DNA of 33,722 nucleotides, taken from the NCBI GenBank assembly GCA_022840405.1, contig JALHJR010000024.1, positions 1-33,722 on the forward strand, read 5' to 3'. The translations under genes were made by a program, and so were the position numbers. The notes under the pieces are model-generated. The model was not told the origin of the DNA, searched no databases, and was given only the letters and a program-made list of their open reading frames with translations. Below are positions 7,978 through 16,889 of this stretch, one piece after another. Each line of letters opens with the position of its first letter. Positions within the stretch are counted from its first letter, which is position 1. The stretch comes from Tepidanaerobacter acetatoxydans_A. GTDB taxonomy: Bacteria; Bacillota; Thermosediminibacteria; Thermosediminibacterales; Tepidanaerobacteraceae.

Positions 7978-8027
7978 AATATGTTATTATATTTTAAGGG
8001 AAAGTTGAAGGAGGTAATACTTGAACT

Positions 8028-9464
8028 ATGGAAAATGACTTTGTAAAGGAGATAACACCAAAAACTGAAGATTTTTCACAGTGGTATGTTGATGTGATAC
8101 TTAAAGCCGAACTGGCAGATTACTCACCTGTTAGAGGTTGTATGGTTATAAGGCCTTATGGATATGCCTTGTGGGAAAATATACAGCAGTTATTAGATGA
8201 TCGGTTTAAAGCTACTGGCCATAAAAACGCGTATTTTCCTCTCTTCATTCCAGAATCTCTTCTTCAAAAAGAAGCCGAACATGTAGAAGGTTTTGCTCCG
8301 GAAGTGGCTTGGGTTACTTACGGAGGAAACGAAAAGCTAGCCGAGCGTTTGGCGGTAAGACCTACTTCCGAAACTATAATATGTAATATGTATTCCAAAT
8401 GGATAAAATCCTGGCGAGACCTGCCAGTTCTAATAAATCAATGGTGTAATGTAGTTAGATGGGAAAAAAGCACGAAGCCATTTTTACGTACTGCTGAATT
8501 TTTGTGGCAAGAGGGGCATACAGCACACAGGACTAAAGAAGATGCCGAAGAAGAAGCTTTAAGGATGCTTGAAGTTTATAGAGATTTTGTAGAAACAGAT
8601 TTGGCACTACCCGTAATAAAAGGTGAAAAGTCAGATAATGAAAAATTTGCCGGTGCTTCTAAGACATATACTATAGAAGCATTGATGAGTGACGGAAGAG
8701 CTCTTCAAGCGGGAACATCTCATAATTTAGGCCAGCATTTTGCTAAAGCTTATGATATTACTTTTTTAGATCAGGACGGCCAGCTTAAGTATGTTTGGCA
8801 GACATCATGGGGTATTACTACCCGATTAATTGGTGCCATTGTTATGGTCCATGGCGATGACCGTGGTTTGAAAATTCCTCCGACTATAGCACCTATACAA
8901 GCAGTTATTGTACCGATTTTTGGCAGACAAACTGAATTAGTGTTAAATAAAACCAATGAAATTTTTACTAAACTTAAAAGTGAAGTAAGAATTGAGCTTG
9001 ATGATCGCGATGAATATACGCCAGGATGGAAATTTAATGAATGGGAAATGCGGGGAGTTCCGGTTCGTATTGAGATAGGTCCAAAAGATATTCAAAGACA
9101 GCAGGTGGTTCTTGTGAGAAGAGACACAGGAGAAAAATTTACTGTAAGTGAATCTGAGTTACTGCCACGTTTAAAAACCCTATTGGATGAAATACAGGAA
9201 AACATGTTTGATCAAGCTAAAAGATTCATGCAGGAAAACATCAGGAAAGTTGATAATTTTGATGAGCTTAAACAAGTAATAGATACGAAAAGAGGTTTTA
9301 TAAAAACACATTGGTGTGGAAATCCAGAATGTGAAAAATATGTAAAGGAAGAAACCGGGGCCACTCTCAGGTGTATCCCATTTTCCGAACAATCAACTTT
9401 AGGGCGATGCATAGTATGTAATAAAGAATCGCATATTATTGCTTATTTTGCAAAATCCTATTAA
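8028..9464 (+). CDS. proS: Prolyl-tRNA synthetase, archaeal/eukaryal-like (type 3)
   Basis: ProRS charges tRNA-Pro with proline. The 478-aa protein has class II motifs: RPTSETI, VVRWEKSTKPFLRTAEF (motif 2) and GAIVMVHGDDRG (motif 3). After the anticodon-binding domain, a C-terminal zinc-like domain carries CGNPEC and GRCIVC cysteines and the chain ends in a tyrosine, as in archaeal-type enzymes. It lacks room for the ~180-aa INS editing domain of the bacterial type, which is about 565 aa in B. subtilis. It nevertheless sits in the usual rseP-proS-polC position. ATG 8028 follows AAGGAGGT (8008-8015) with slightly long spacing. Confidence 0.95.
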   Translation: MENDFVKEITPKTEDFSQWYVDVILKAELADYSPVRGCMVIRPYGYALWENIQQLLDDRFKATGHKNAYFPLFIPESLLQKEAEHVEGFAPEVAWVTYGGNEKLAERLAVRPTSETIICNMYSKWIKSWRDLPVLINQWCNVVRWEKSTKPFLRTAEFLWQEGHTAHRTKEDAEEEALRMLEVYRDFVETDLALPVIKGEKSDNEKFAGASKTYTIEALMSDGRALQAGTSHNLGQHFAKAYDITFLDQDGQLKYVWQTSWGITTRLIGAIVMVHGDDRGLKIPPTIAPIQAVIVPIFGRQTELVLNKTNEIFTKLKSEVRIELDDRDEYTPGWKFNEWEMRGVPVRIEIGPKDIQRQQVVLVRRDTGEKFTVSESELLPRLKTLLDEIQENMFDQAKRFMQENIRKVDNFDELKQVIDTKRGFIKTHWCGNPECEKYVKEETGATLRCIPFSEQSTLGRCIVCNKESHIIAYFAKSY

Positions 9465-9563
9465 AAAATAGCATTATAAAAAATTCCCTATTTAACTTTG
9501 TGAGTAAATAAAACTAGAAATATTTAATTATTTTGTTAAAGCTTTTTAAAATTTCAGTCAGTA

Positions 9564-9586
9564 AATTTGTGTTTGCCAGACAAATT
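9564..9586. repeat. Short inverted repeat upstream of the glycosyltransferase gene
   Basis: AATTTGT (9564-9570) and ACAAATT (9580-9586) form a perfect 7-base inverted repeat with a 9-base spacer, 26 bases before the ATG. It could be an operator or simply an AT-rich coincidence. The rest of the 147-base proS-GT2 gap shows no clear terminator or promoter. Confidence 0.3.
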
Positions 9587-9611
9587 AAATTGTAAAGGGT
9601 GATTTACACCT

Positions 9612-10250
9612 ATGAAAATTGCTGTGATAGTACCTGCATACAATGAAGAAAAAACCATAGGCAATGTTTTAAAACCCTTGTCAACCCACAAACTAATAGA
9701 TGAAATTATTGTTATAAGTGACGGCTCAAATGATAATACTGCAAAAGTAGCCAAATCTTATAAGGCTTGCGTAATTGAACTTGAGAAAAATCAAGGGAAA
9801 ACAAATGCTGTCTTAATAGGCGTTAAAAATACGGATGCGGATATAATCCTAATGATGGATGCAGACTTAATAGGCTTGAAGGATGAACATATTATGAGCC
9901 TTTTGCAGCCTATTATTGATAAAAAAGCTGATATGACTATAGGGATATTTAAATCCGGGAGAGGAGCTACTGATTTAGCCCAAAAAATCGCACCATTTCT
10001 TTCGGGTCAGAGAGCTATATCAAGATCAGTTTTTTATAAACTTGAAAAACACAATGTAAAAGATTATGGTATCGAAATGGCACTTACTTTAATGGCCGAG
10101 AAAGAAAAAGTAAAGGTTCAGCGAGTTTATCTTCCTAATTTAACTCATGTAATGAAAGAAGAAAAAAGAGGTGCTTTTTTAGGCTTTATATCCAGAATAA
10201 AAATGTATGTGGATATAATATCTAGTGCTATAAAATTCAAATTTAATTAA
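9612..10250 (+). CDS. Small soluble family 2 glycosyltransferase
   Basis: This 212-aa protein has the GT-A fold signatures of glycosyltransferase family 2: IAVIVPAYNEEKTIG at the N-terminus, ISDGSNDNT, and MMDADLIG as the metal-binding DXD-like motif near residue 77. No membrane segment is visible, so it is probably cytosolic or peripheral. Its closest functional types are small GT2 enzymes such as glucosyl-3-phosphoglycerate synthase-like proteins, but the acceptor cannot be assigned. It lies alone between proS and polC, which are adjacent in B. subtilis, and so looks like an insertion into a conserved cluster. ATG 9612 follows AAAGGGTGAT (9594-9603). Confidence 0.85.
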   Translation: MKIAVIVPAYNEEKTIGNVLKPLSTHKLIDEIIVISDGSNDNTAKVAKSYKACVIELEKNQGKTNAVLIGVKNTDADIILMMDADLIGLKDEHIMSLLQPIIDKKADMTIGIFKSGRGATDLAQKIAPFLSGQRAISRSVFYKLEKHNVKDYGIEMALTLMAEKEKVKVQRVYLPNLTHVMKEEKRGAFLGFISRIKMYVDIISSAIKFKFN

Positions 10251-10287
10251 GCTAATTTTTTCTTTTTTGATGTAGAGGGATTATAGT

Positions 10288-13200
10288 ATGATCAACCTTA
10301 AAAATATATTTAAAGAAGAGGATTTAAAAATATTTGAAGCTGAAGAAAAGAGATTGTTAACAAATATTATATTAGAGAATATAGTTGTTTCAAGGGAAAA
10401 GAAAGACTTAGATGTTTTTTTACTTTCAGAACACGTTTTAACCGAACAAATATTAATTAAAACAAAAAATATATTATTGTCTTATTTACCGCATACTAAT
10501 AATATTTTGTTTCATTGCGTCAAAGTAGATAATAAAAATAAAGCTCAAGCATTAGTTACAAAAGTATGGAAAGACCTTTTGGAACACATATTTACTAAAG
10601 CTCCGGCATCGCAAATGTGGATGCTTAACAGCTATTGGGAATTAAATGAAAAACATCTGAATATTTATATTGAACCCAGCGGAATAGAGTTTTTAAAAGA
10701 ACGTAAAGTATGCACTATTATAGAAAATTTTTTCATAGGTTTAGGGTATCCTTTAAAAGTTGTTTTTAAAGAAAAGACTGAGGAAAATATAAAAGAAAAC
10801 ACATATGACATTTATGAAGAGGAAAAAGAAATAATAGAGTCTATCCTCAAAGAAAATGAATTTAAAGGTAATGGAATTGATGATGATAACTTATCTCCAA
10901 ATATAATTGGAAGAATAATTTCTGGCAATTCAACTCCTATAGGTGATTTTATTAGCGAAACTAACGATATTATCTTTTCTGGAGAGGTCTTTAATATTGA
11001 AAAACGTGAATTAAAAAATAAGACAATAATGCTTACATTTGGTTTAACTGACTATACTGGTTCAATTTTAGTGAAAATATTTCTTTCAGGTGAACAAAAA
11101 TCCTTAGAATTTAGATTTAAGGAAGGCCTTTGGTTAAAAGTTCGCGGGAAAATAGAAAGGAGTAAGTACAGTCAGGAGTATGAATTGATTCCGTTTGATG
11201 TTAATATTGACAAAAAGCCTGAAAGGATAGACACAAAACCTGAAAAAAGGGTTGAATTACACTTACATACACGATATAGTTCTATGGATGCCTTATGTTC
11301 ACCGACAGAGGTTATTAAAATGGCTAAAAAGTGGGGACATAAGGCAGTTGCCTTTACTGATCACGGTGTATTGCAATCTTTCCCCGAAATATATGAGGCT
11401 TCAAAAAAAATTGGCATAAAGCCGATTTATGGGGTTGAAGCATATATATTCGATGATGAGAATCCTGTTATAATATCGCCTCCAGATAAACCAATCAAAG
11501 ATGTGACATTTGTAGTTGTTGATATAGAAACAACCGGACTTTGTTTTGATAATGATGAGATTATAGAAATAGGTGCTGTAAAGATACTTAATAATGAGAT
11601 TATTGATAGGTTTAGTTCCTTTATAAAACCCCAAAGACTCATCCCAACTAATATTATAAATCTCACAGGAATAACAAATGATATGCTAAAAACCGCAAGG
11701 CCTATTGAACAGGTTCTTCCATCCTTTATGGAATTCTTAGGTGATGGAGTATTTGTAGCTCATAACGCAGAATTTGATTCTGGATTCATAAGAAGGGAAG
11801 CATCTAAGCTCGGAATTCCCTTCAAAAATAATATACTGGATACTTTAGCTTTAGCCCGAATAATTTTTTCCAAGTTAAAAAACCACCGATTAGATACTTT
11901 GGCAAAAGAATTAAATATAAAAATGGGCTCTCACCATAGAGCTATTGATGATGCAAAGACTGCAGCGCTTATATTGCAGGAGCTCCTCATAAAGGTAAAT
12001 GAAGCCGGTATAAATAATCTTTCTCAAATAAATGATATTTATAAATTTAAAAAGGGCACAACAAACCTAAGTTCTTATCATGCTACGATTCTTGTAAAAG
12101 ACAATATTGGTTTAAAGAATTTATATAAACTTGTATCTGTGTCACATTTAGATTTTTTCTATAGGCATCCTCGTATACCAAAATCTTTACTTAGAACTTA
12201 TAGAAAAGGTTTATTAATTGGAAGCGGATGCCAAGCAGGTGAGCTGTTTCAGAGCTTGCTCCATTTTTGTAGCTATGAAAAAGTCAAAGAAATATCAGGG
12301 TTTTATGATTTTTTGGAGATTCAACCACTACACAATAATGCCTTTTTAATCGATAGCGGGTATGCAAGCGGAATGCAAAGACTCGAGGAACTGAATCGTA
12401 AAATATATGATATAGGGAAAAATTCAGGAAAACCTGTAGTGATGACTGGTGATGTGCACTTTGTTAATCCTGAAGATGAAATACTCAGAAAAATTCTTCT
12501 AAATGCTCAGGGATTCCAAGATGCTGACAAAGAATCGAGATTATATTTTAAAACTACTGATGAAATGTTAAACGAATGCAAATATCTTGGAACAGAAATA
12601 GCAAATGAAGTAGTTATAAAAAATCCAAATATTATAGCAGATGAAGTAAATGAGGGGATTGTACCGTTTCCAGACGGACTATATCCGCCTAAAATTGCAG
12701 GCGCTGAACAAGAAATCATAGACATGACTTATCGGCAAGCTAAGAAACTTTACGGCGAAAAGTTACCTCCTATTGTTGAAAAAAGGATAAAACATGAATT
12801 AAATTCTATTGTTAATAATGGCTATGCTGTAATATATCTTATAGCACATAAGCTAGTAAAAAAATCTATGGAAGATGGGTATCTTGTTGGATCCAGAGGG
12901 TCAGTAGGTTCTTCCCTGGTTGCTACCATGTGCCAAATTACGGAAGTTAATCCATTGCCGGCTCATTATTTATGTCCGATATGCCAAACGTCTATATTTG
13001 AAGAGGATAAGCAAGAAATAGTGGGTCCGGATTTACCTGATAAAAATTGCCCTAAATGTGGAAGCCGTATGAAAAAAGAGGGTTTTAATATCCCTTTTGA
13101 GGTATTTATGGGTTTTGAGGGAGATAAAATCCCTGATATTGACTTAAACTTTTCAGGAGAATATCAGTCAAAAGCTCACAAGTATACTGAAGAATTATTT

Positions 13201-14556
13201 GGAGAGCATCATGTATTTAGAGCTGGGACTGTTTCAACCATAGCACAAAAAACAGCTTTTGGCTTTGTTAAGGCATACCTAGAAGAAAAACGTATGCAGC
13301 TACCCAATATCGAGTTAACCCGTCTTTCTGCTGGGATTACGGGCGTTAAACGGACGACAGGTCAACACCCCGGAGGCCTAATAATAGTTCCAAAGGATAA
13401 AGAAATCTTTGAATTTACACCAATACAACATCCCGCCGACGACAAGGGTTCGGGGGTTATCACAACTCATTTTGAATATCATTCTATCAGCGATCGACTG
13501 CTAAAACTAGATTTATTAGGTCATGATGATCCTACAGTCATTAAAATGTTAGAGGAAGAAACAGGTATAAACGTAAAAGAAATACCTTTAGATGATGCAG
13601 AAACTATGAAAATCTTTTCATCTCTTACACCATTAAACTTGGATCCAAAGGTTTTAGGGACATCAGTGGGAACGCTGGGAGTTCCCGAATTTGGGACTAG
13701 GTTTGTTAGGCAAATGCTCGAAGATACGCGTCCGACTTCATTCTCAGAACTGGTTAGGATAAGCGGTTTATCACATGGTACGGATGTATGGCTTAATAAT
13801 GCACAAAACATTATAAAAAATAATATTGCAACATTAAAGGATGTAATTGCTACTAGGGATGATATAATGATATATTTAATAAACAAGGGAATTAATTCTA
13901 AAACAGCCTTTAACATTATGGAAGACGTAAGAAAAGGCAGATGCCTGAAACTGGAATACGAAAAACTATTAATGGAAAATAGTAATATAGATTCATGGTT
14001 TATTGAATCATGCAAGAAAATTAAATATCTTTTTCCAAAAGCTCATGCCGTAGCCTATGTAGTGATGGCTTTTAGAATTGCATATTTTAAAGTGCATTTT
14101 CCAGAAGCCTTTTATGCAACTTATTTTACTGTTAAGGCAGACGATTTTGATGCTGAACTAATTTTACAGGGCCCTAAAAAAATTATGGAAACAATGAATG
14201 AAATTGAAAAGAAAGAAAAAGAGGCCACCGCTAAAGAAAAAAATATTTTTACACTGTTAGAAGTAGCTCATGAGATGTATATGAGAGGTATTCAATTTGT
14301 TCCCATAGATTTATATAAGTCAGATGTGAAAAGATTTAAAATAACAAAAGACGGTATATTGCCACCTTTATCGGCATTGCAAGGCTTAGGGATTACAGCG
14401 GCTCAGAACATAAAAAAGGAAAGAAACAAAGGAAGATTTACGTCAATTGATGATTTACAACAAAGGACAAGGATAACTAAAACTGTTGTCCAGATTTTGA
14501 AGCAAAATGGCATATTAAACGGCCTTCAGGAAACTGATCAAATAAGTTTGTTTTGA
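10288..14556 (+). CDS. polC: DNA polymerase III alpha subunit, PolC type
   Basis: PolC is the replicative polymerase of low-GC Gram-positives and carries its own proofreading exonuclease. The 1422-aa product matches the family length. In order it has an N-terminal region, an OB fold (about 205-305), a PHP domain beginning with HLHTRYSSMDA (near 325) and an inserted DEDDh exonuclease (VDIETTG near 411, HNAEFDSGF, HHRAIDDAKT). PHP then resumes and the polymerase core follows, with GSRGSVGSS, a CPIC/CPKC zinc site near 896-930, and catalytic PDIDLNFSG (Asp950 and Asp952). ATG 10288 follows AGAGGGA (10274-10280). All catalytic motifs I checked are intact. Confidence 0.98.
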   Translation: MINLKNIFKEEDLKIFEAEEKRLLTNIILENIVVSREKKDLDVFLLSEHVLTEQILIKTKNILLSYLPHTNNILFHCVKVDNKNKAQALVTKVWKDLLEHIFTKAPASQMWMLNSYWELNEKHLNIYIEPSGIEFLKERKVCTIIENFFIGLGYPLKVVFKEKTEENIKENTYDIYEEEKEIIESILKENEFKGNGIDDDNLSPNIIGRIISGNSTPIGDFISETNDIIFSGEVFNIEKRELKNKTIMLTFGLTDYTGSILVKIFLSGEQKSLEFRFKEGLWLKVRGKIERSKYSQEYELIPFDVNIDKKPERIDTKPEKRVELHLHTRYSSMDALCSPTEVIKMAKKWGHKAVAFTDHGVLQSFPEIYEASKKIGIKPIYGVEAYIFDDENPVIISPPDKPIKDVTFVVVDIETTGLCFDNDEIIEIGAVKILNNEIIDRFSSFIKPQRLIPTNIINLTGITNDMLKTARPIEQVLPSFMEFLGDGVFVAHNAEFDSGFIRREASKLGIPFKNNILDTLALARIIFSKLKNHRLDTLAKELNIKMGSHHRAIDDAKTAALILQELLIKVNEAGINNLSQINDIYKFKKGTTNLSSYHATILVKDNIGLKNLYKLVSVSHLDFFYRHPRIPKSLLRTYRKGLLIGSGCQAGELFQSLLHFCSYEKVKEISGFYDFLEIQPLHNNAFLIDSGYASGMQRLEELNRKIYDIGKNSGKPVVMTGDVHFVNPEDEILRKILLNAQGFQDADKESRLYFKTTDEMLNECKYLGTEIANEVVIKNPNIIADEVNEGIVPFPDGLYPPKIAGAEQEIIDMTYRQAKKLYGEKLPPIVEKRIKHELNSIVNNGYAVIYLIAHKLVKKSMEDGYLVGSRGSVGSSLVATMCQITEVNPLPAHYLCPICQTSIFEEDKQEIVGPDLPDKNCPKCGSRMKKEGFNIPFEVFMGFEGDKIPDIDLNFSGEYQSKAHKYTEELFGEHHVFRAGTVSTIAQKTAFGFVKAYLEEKRMQLPNIELTRLSAGITGVKRTTGQHPGGLIIVPKDKEIFEFTPIQHPADDKGSGVITTHFEYHSISDRLLKLDLLGHDDPTVIKMLEEETGINVKEIPLDDAETMKIFSSLTPLNLDPKVLGTSVGTLGVPEFGTRFVRQMLEDTRPTSFSELVRISGLSHGTDVWLNNAQNIIKNNIATLKDVIATRDDIMIYLINKGINSKTAFNIMEDVRKGRCLKLEYEKLLMENSNIDSWFIESCKKIKYLFPKAHAVAYVVMAFRIAYFKVHFPEAFYATYFTVKADDFDAELILQGPKKIMETMNEIEKKEKEATAKEKNIFTLLEVAHEMYMRGIQFVPIDLYKSDVKRFKITKDGILPPLSALQGLGITAAQNIKKERNKGRFTSIDDLQQRTRITKTVVQILKQNGILNGLQETDQISLF

Positions 14557-14557
14557 G

Positions 14558-14586
14558 TTGCATTCGACAAGTTGCTGTGTTATAAT
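14558..14586 (+). promoter_or_regulatory. Sigma-A promoter for the rimP-nusA-infB operon
   Basis: TTGCAT (14558-14563) and a perfect TATAAT (14581-14586) are separated by 17 bases, and TGT just before the -10 gives an extended -10. The promoter begins right after the polC stop codon. Predicted transcription start is near 14593, giving a leader of about 170 bases before rimP. Confidence 0.8.
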
Positions 14587-14626
14587 TTATGGGGTAGTAA
14601 ACGGACATTATTTATTGAGGTGAAAC

Positions 14627-14662
14627 TTGGAGTGGGTAAATTCCCACTCTTTAATATTATAA
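14627..14662 (+). CDS. Possible 11-residue leader peptide before rimP
   Basis: A TTG start at 14627 follows a good GAGGTG site (14617-14622) and opens an ORF encoding MEWVNSHSLIL, ending in TAA at 14660-14662. The coding sequence runs through a terminator-like hairpin at 14630-14649, so translating ribosomes would melt the hairpin. It contains no run of a single amino acid that would suggest classical amino-acid attenuation. It may be a chance ORF; the well-placed ribosome site and position inside the leader are the only support. Confidence 0.35.
   Translation: MEWVNSHSLIL
14629..14654 (+). terminator. Attenuator-like hairpin in the rimP leader
   Basis: GAGTGGG (14630-14636) pairs perfectly with CCCACTC (14643-14649) around TAAATT, followed by TTTAAT. 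The tail is a poor T-tract, so this would be a partial terminator at best. A second weak hairpin (ATTCTT 14668-14673 with AAGAAT 14682-14687, then GTTTTT) follows. The remaining leader to 14763 holds only the rimP ribosome site. Confidence 0.5.
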
Positions 14663-14763
14663 GACTAATTCTTCATTTTATAAGAATGTTTTTCTAATAC
14701 TAATGTCATTTTAATTTATGCCAAACTAAATAAAACTTTTGGTTTTACAGGAGTGATTATACT

Positions 14764-15237
14764 ATGCTGAAAGATGAATCTATGAAGAAACTATGGAATT
14801 TGGGTTATAAAGCCGTTGAAGCAGCAGGGTTTGAATTAATCGATATGGAATTTGTAAAGGAATCTGGAAATTGGTATTTAAGATATTATATTGATAAGCC
14901 TGGTGGGATAACCATTGATGATTGTCAGACTGTGAGTGTAGAGGTTGGCAGACTTCTTGATATTGCCGATCTAATACCATGCAGTTATATTTTAGAGGTA
15001 TCTTCTCCAGGGTTAGAAAGACCGATAAAAACGGACAAGGATTTTTTAAGATACATTGGTTCATTTGTAGAAATTAAAACCTTTGAAAAGATTGGTGATA
15101 AGAAGGTTTTCACGGGGATTTTAGAAGATTATTCAAACAATACTGTTACTGTTAAGAATGGAGAATGCTATTTAATTCCCAAAGAAAAGATATCATCAGC
15201 TAAGTTAAAATTCAAATGGAACGGGGATCGAAAATGA
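14764..15237 (+). CDS. rimP: Ribosome maturation factor RimP
   Basis: RimP (YlxS in B. subtilis) assists 30S assembly. The 157-aa protein has the expected two-domain layout: an N-terminal alpha/beta domain with the family segment TIDDCQTVSVEVGRLLD and SYILEVSSPGLERPI, then a C-terminal Sm-like barrel beginning with KTDKDF. ATG 14764 follows AGGAGTG (14749-14755) at good spacing. It is the first gene of the nusA-infB operon, behind a strong promoter, and overlaps nusA by ATGA. Identification is secure from sequence and position. Confidence 0.95.
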   Translation: MLKDESMKKLWNLGYKAVEAAGFELIDMEFVKESGNWYLRYYIDKPGGITIDDCQTVSVEVGRLLDIADLIPCSYILEVSSPGLERPIKTDKDFLRYIGSFVEIKTFEKIGDKKVFTGILEDYSNNTVTVKNGECYLIPKEKISSAKLKFKWNGDRK

Positions 15238-16307
15238 ATATAGAATTTATCGAAGCATTGGCACAAATAGAAAAAGAAAAAGGCATATCAAAAGACATTC
15301 TACTAGATGCACTTGAAGCATCATTAATATCTGCTTACAAAAAGAATTACGGTTCTTCTCAAAATGTATCTGTCAGTATCGATAGAGATACGGGGGAAGT
15401 AAAAGTATTTTCTAAAAAGGTAGTTACGGACGAAGTAAAAGATACACTCCTTGAAATTGATATTAATGAAGCATATACATTTAACCCAACTGCAAAAATC
15501 GGTGATGTTATTTCCATAGAAGTAACTCCGAAAAAATTTGGCCGAATAGCTGCACAAACAGCAAAACAGGTTGTAATGCAAAGAATACGAGAAGCTGAAA
15601 GGGACTTAATATTTGAAGAATACTCTGGTAGAGAAACCGATATAGTTACAGGTATAGTTCAAAGATTTGACAAAAAAAATGTTATAATTGATTTAGGTAA
15701 AACTGAAGCGATTCTTCCTACTGGAGAGCAAATAAGCTCTGAGGAGTATGTTCAAGGTAATAGAATAAAAGTTTATATACTTGAAGTTAAGAAGACTACC
15801 AAAGGCCCTCAGATAACTGTTTCACGATCTCATCCCGGACTTGTAAAAAGGTTGTTTGAATTAGAAGTGCCCGAGATTTATGAAGGTATTGTAGAAATTA
15901 AGGGAATAGCTCGAGAAGCTGGTTCTAGAACAAAAATAGCCGTATACTCAAAAAATGAAAACATTGATCCGGTAGGTGCTTGTGTCGGTCCCAAAGGATC
16001 GAGAGTCCAGTCAATCGTGGATGAACTTAATGGGGAAAAAATAGATATAATTAAATGGGATAAAGATGTGGCTGAATTTATTTCAAATGCCTTAAGTCCC
16101 GCAAAAGTGTTGAATGTTGTTATAGAAGAGAATACTAAAACAGCCAGAGTCACTGTATCAGAAAGTCAGTTATCATTAGCTATTGGAAAAGAAGGCCAAA
16201 ATGCAAGACTTGCTGCAAGGTTAACCGGTTGGAAAATAGATATAAAGAGCGAGGATGGCAATTTCAATGCCAGTGATGATTTGAGAGGTGACGAAAGTGA
16301 AACGTAA
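15234..16307 (+). CDS. nusA: Transcription termination/antitermination protein NusA
   Basis: NusA binds RNA polymerase and nascent RNA, promoting pausing and intrinsic termination and taking part in rRNA antitermination. The 357-aa product is the short Gram-positive form without the C-terminal acidic repeats of E. coli. Visible parts are the N-terminal polymerase-binding domain, an S1 domain (about 130-200), KH1 with GACVGPKGSRVQ and KH2 with LAIGKEGQNARLAARLTGWKI. ATG 15234 shares ATGA with the rimP stop; the in-frame start at 15216 lacks the conserved N-terminus. The rnpM gene begins inside its end. NusA would also influence the many hairpin terminators in this window. Confidence 0.97.
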   Translation: MNIEFIEALAQIEKEKGISKDILLDALEASLISAYKKNYGSSQNVSVSIDRDTGEVKVFSKKVVTDEVKDTLLEIDINEAYTFNPTAKIGDVISIEVTPKKFGRIAAQTAKQVVMQRIREAERDLIFEEYSGRETDIVTGIVQRFDKKNVIIDLGKTEAILPTGEQISSEEYVQGNRIKVYILEVKKTTKGPQITVSRSHPGLVKRLFELEVPEIYEGIVEIKGIAREAGSRTKIAVYSKNENIDPVGACVGPKGSRVQSIVDELNGEKIDIIKWDKDVAEFISNALSPAKVLNVVIEENTKTARVTVSESQLSLAIGKEGQNARLAARLTGWKIDIKSEDGNFNASDDLRGDESET

Positions 16308-16563
16308 GAAGGTTCCGATGCGTATGTGCATTGGATGCAAGGAAATGAAACCAAAAAACGAATTAATAAGAATAGTTCGTACTACTGATGGTAAAATTGA
16401 AATAGATCCTACAGGTAAAAAATCTGGCCGTGGAGCCTATCTTTGCAAAAATGATAAATGCATTGAAGCATCGATGAGGGAGAACCAACTTTCTAAAGCC
16501 TTGGATTTTCGTGTAACAAAAGAAATGGTTTTAAACATCAAGGAGGAATTATTAAATTCATGA
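16297..16563 (+). CDS. rnpM: RnpM (YlxR family) RNase P-modulating RNA-binding protein
   Basis: YlxR-family proteins are small basic RNA-binding proteins coded between nusA and infB; the B. subtilis member has been reported to bind and modulate RNase P. The 88-aa product shows the family signature RMCIGCKEMKPKNELIRIVR, then DPTGKKSGRGAYLC and a downstream CIE cysteine. GTG 16297 is preferred because AGAGGTGA (16284-16291) spaces well to it; the GTG at 16288 overlaps that site. The gene overlaps the end of nusA by 11 bases and shares ATGA with ylxQ, so translation is coupled. Confidence 0.93.
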   Translation: MKRKKVPMRMCIGCKEMKPKNELIRIVRTTDGKIEIDPTGKKSGRGAYLCKNDKCIEASMRENQLSKALDFRVTKEMVLNIKEELLNS

Positions 16564-16889
16564 AATCCGATGAAGTCTTTTCTATATTAGGCATTACCCA
16601 AAAGGCAGGTAAGTTAATATCAGGCCTGGATTGTGTGGAAAGAAGCGTTAATGCCAATAAAGTTTTTTTGATAATTATATCCAAGGATATATCGGAAAAC
16701 ACCCAAAAAAAAATCAAGGAATTAAGCACCCGCAAAAATATAGCTATGATTTCGTGGGGAAATTCTGATGAATTAGGTAGAGCAATCGGCAAGAAAAAAA
16801 GAAAGGTGATTGGGATTACTGATAAAGGTATAGCAAAAGAAATATCTAGGCGTATTAATCTTTTAACGGGGGTGGGGGATATTGACTAA
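16560..16889 (+). CDS. ylxQ: YlxQ, L7Ae/L30e-type RNA-binding protein
   Basis: This 109-aa protein belongs to the L7Ae/L30e/S12e family, whose members bind kink-turns in RNA; the specific target of YlxQ is not settled. The family opening is visible as VFSILGITQKAGKLISGLD, and the later GRAIGKKKRKVIGITDKGIA segment is typical. ATG 16560 overlaps the rnpM stop. The strong AGGAGG at 16541-16546 is 13 bases from it, rather far; an in-frame ATT at 16551 would be better spaced, but I keep the ATG because the conserved region begins shortly after. It overlaps infB by eight bases, as is usual for this operon. Confidence 0.9.
   Translation: MKSDEVFSILGITQKAGKLISGLDCVERSVNANKVFLIIISKDISENTQKKIKELSTRKNIAMISWGNSDELGRAIGKKKRKVIGITDKGIAKEISRRINLLTGVGDID

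Noticed and set aside
13521..14015. 164-codon minus-strand frame opposite polC
   Set aside because: It is antisense to the conserved PolC polymerase core and shows no signature of its own.
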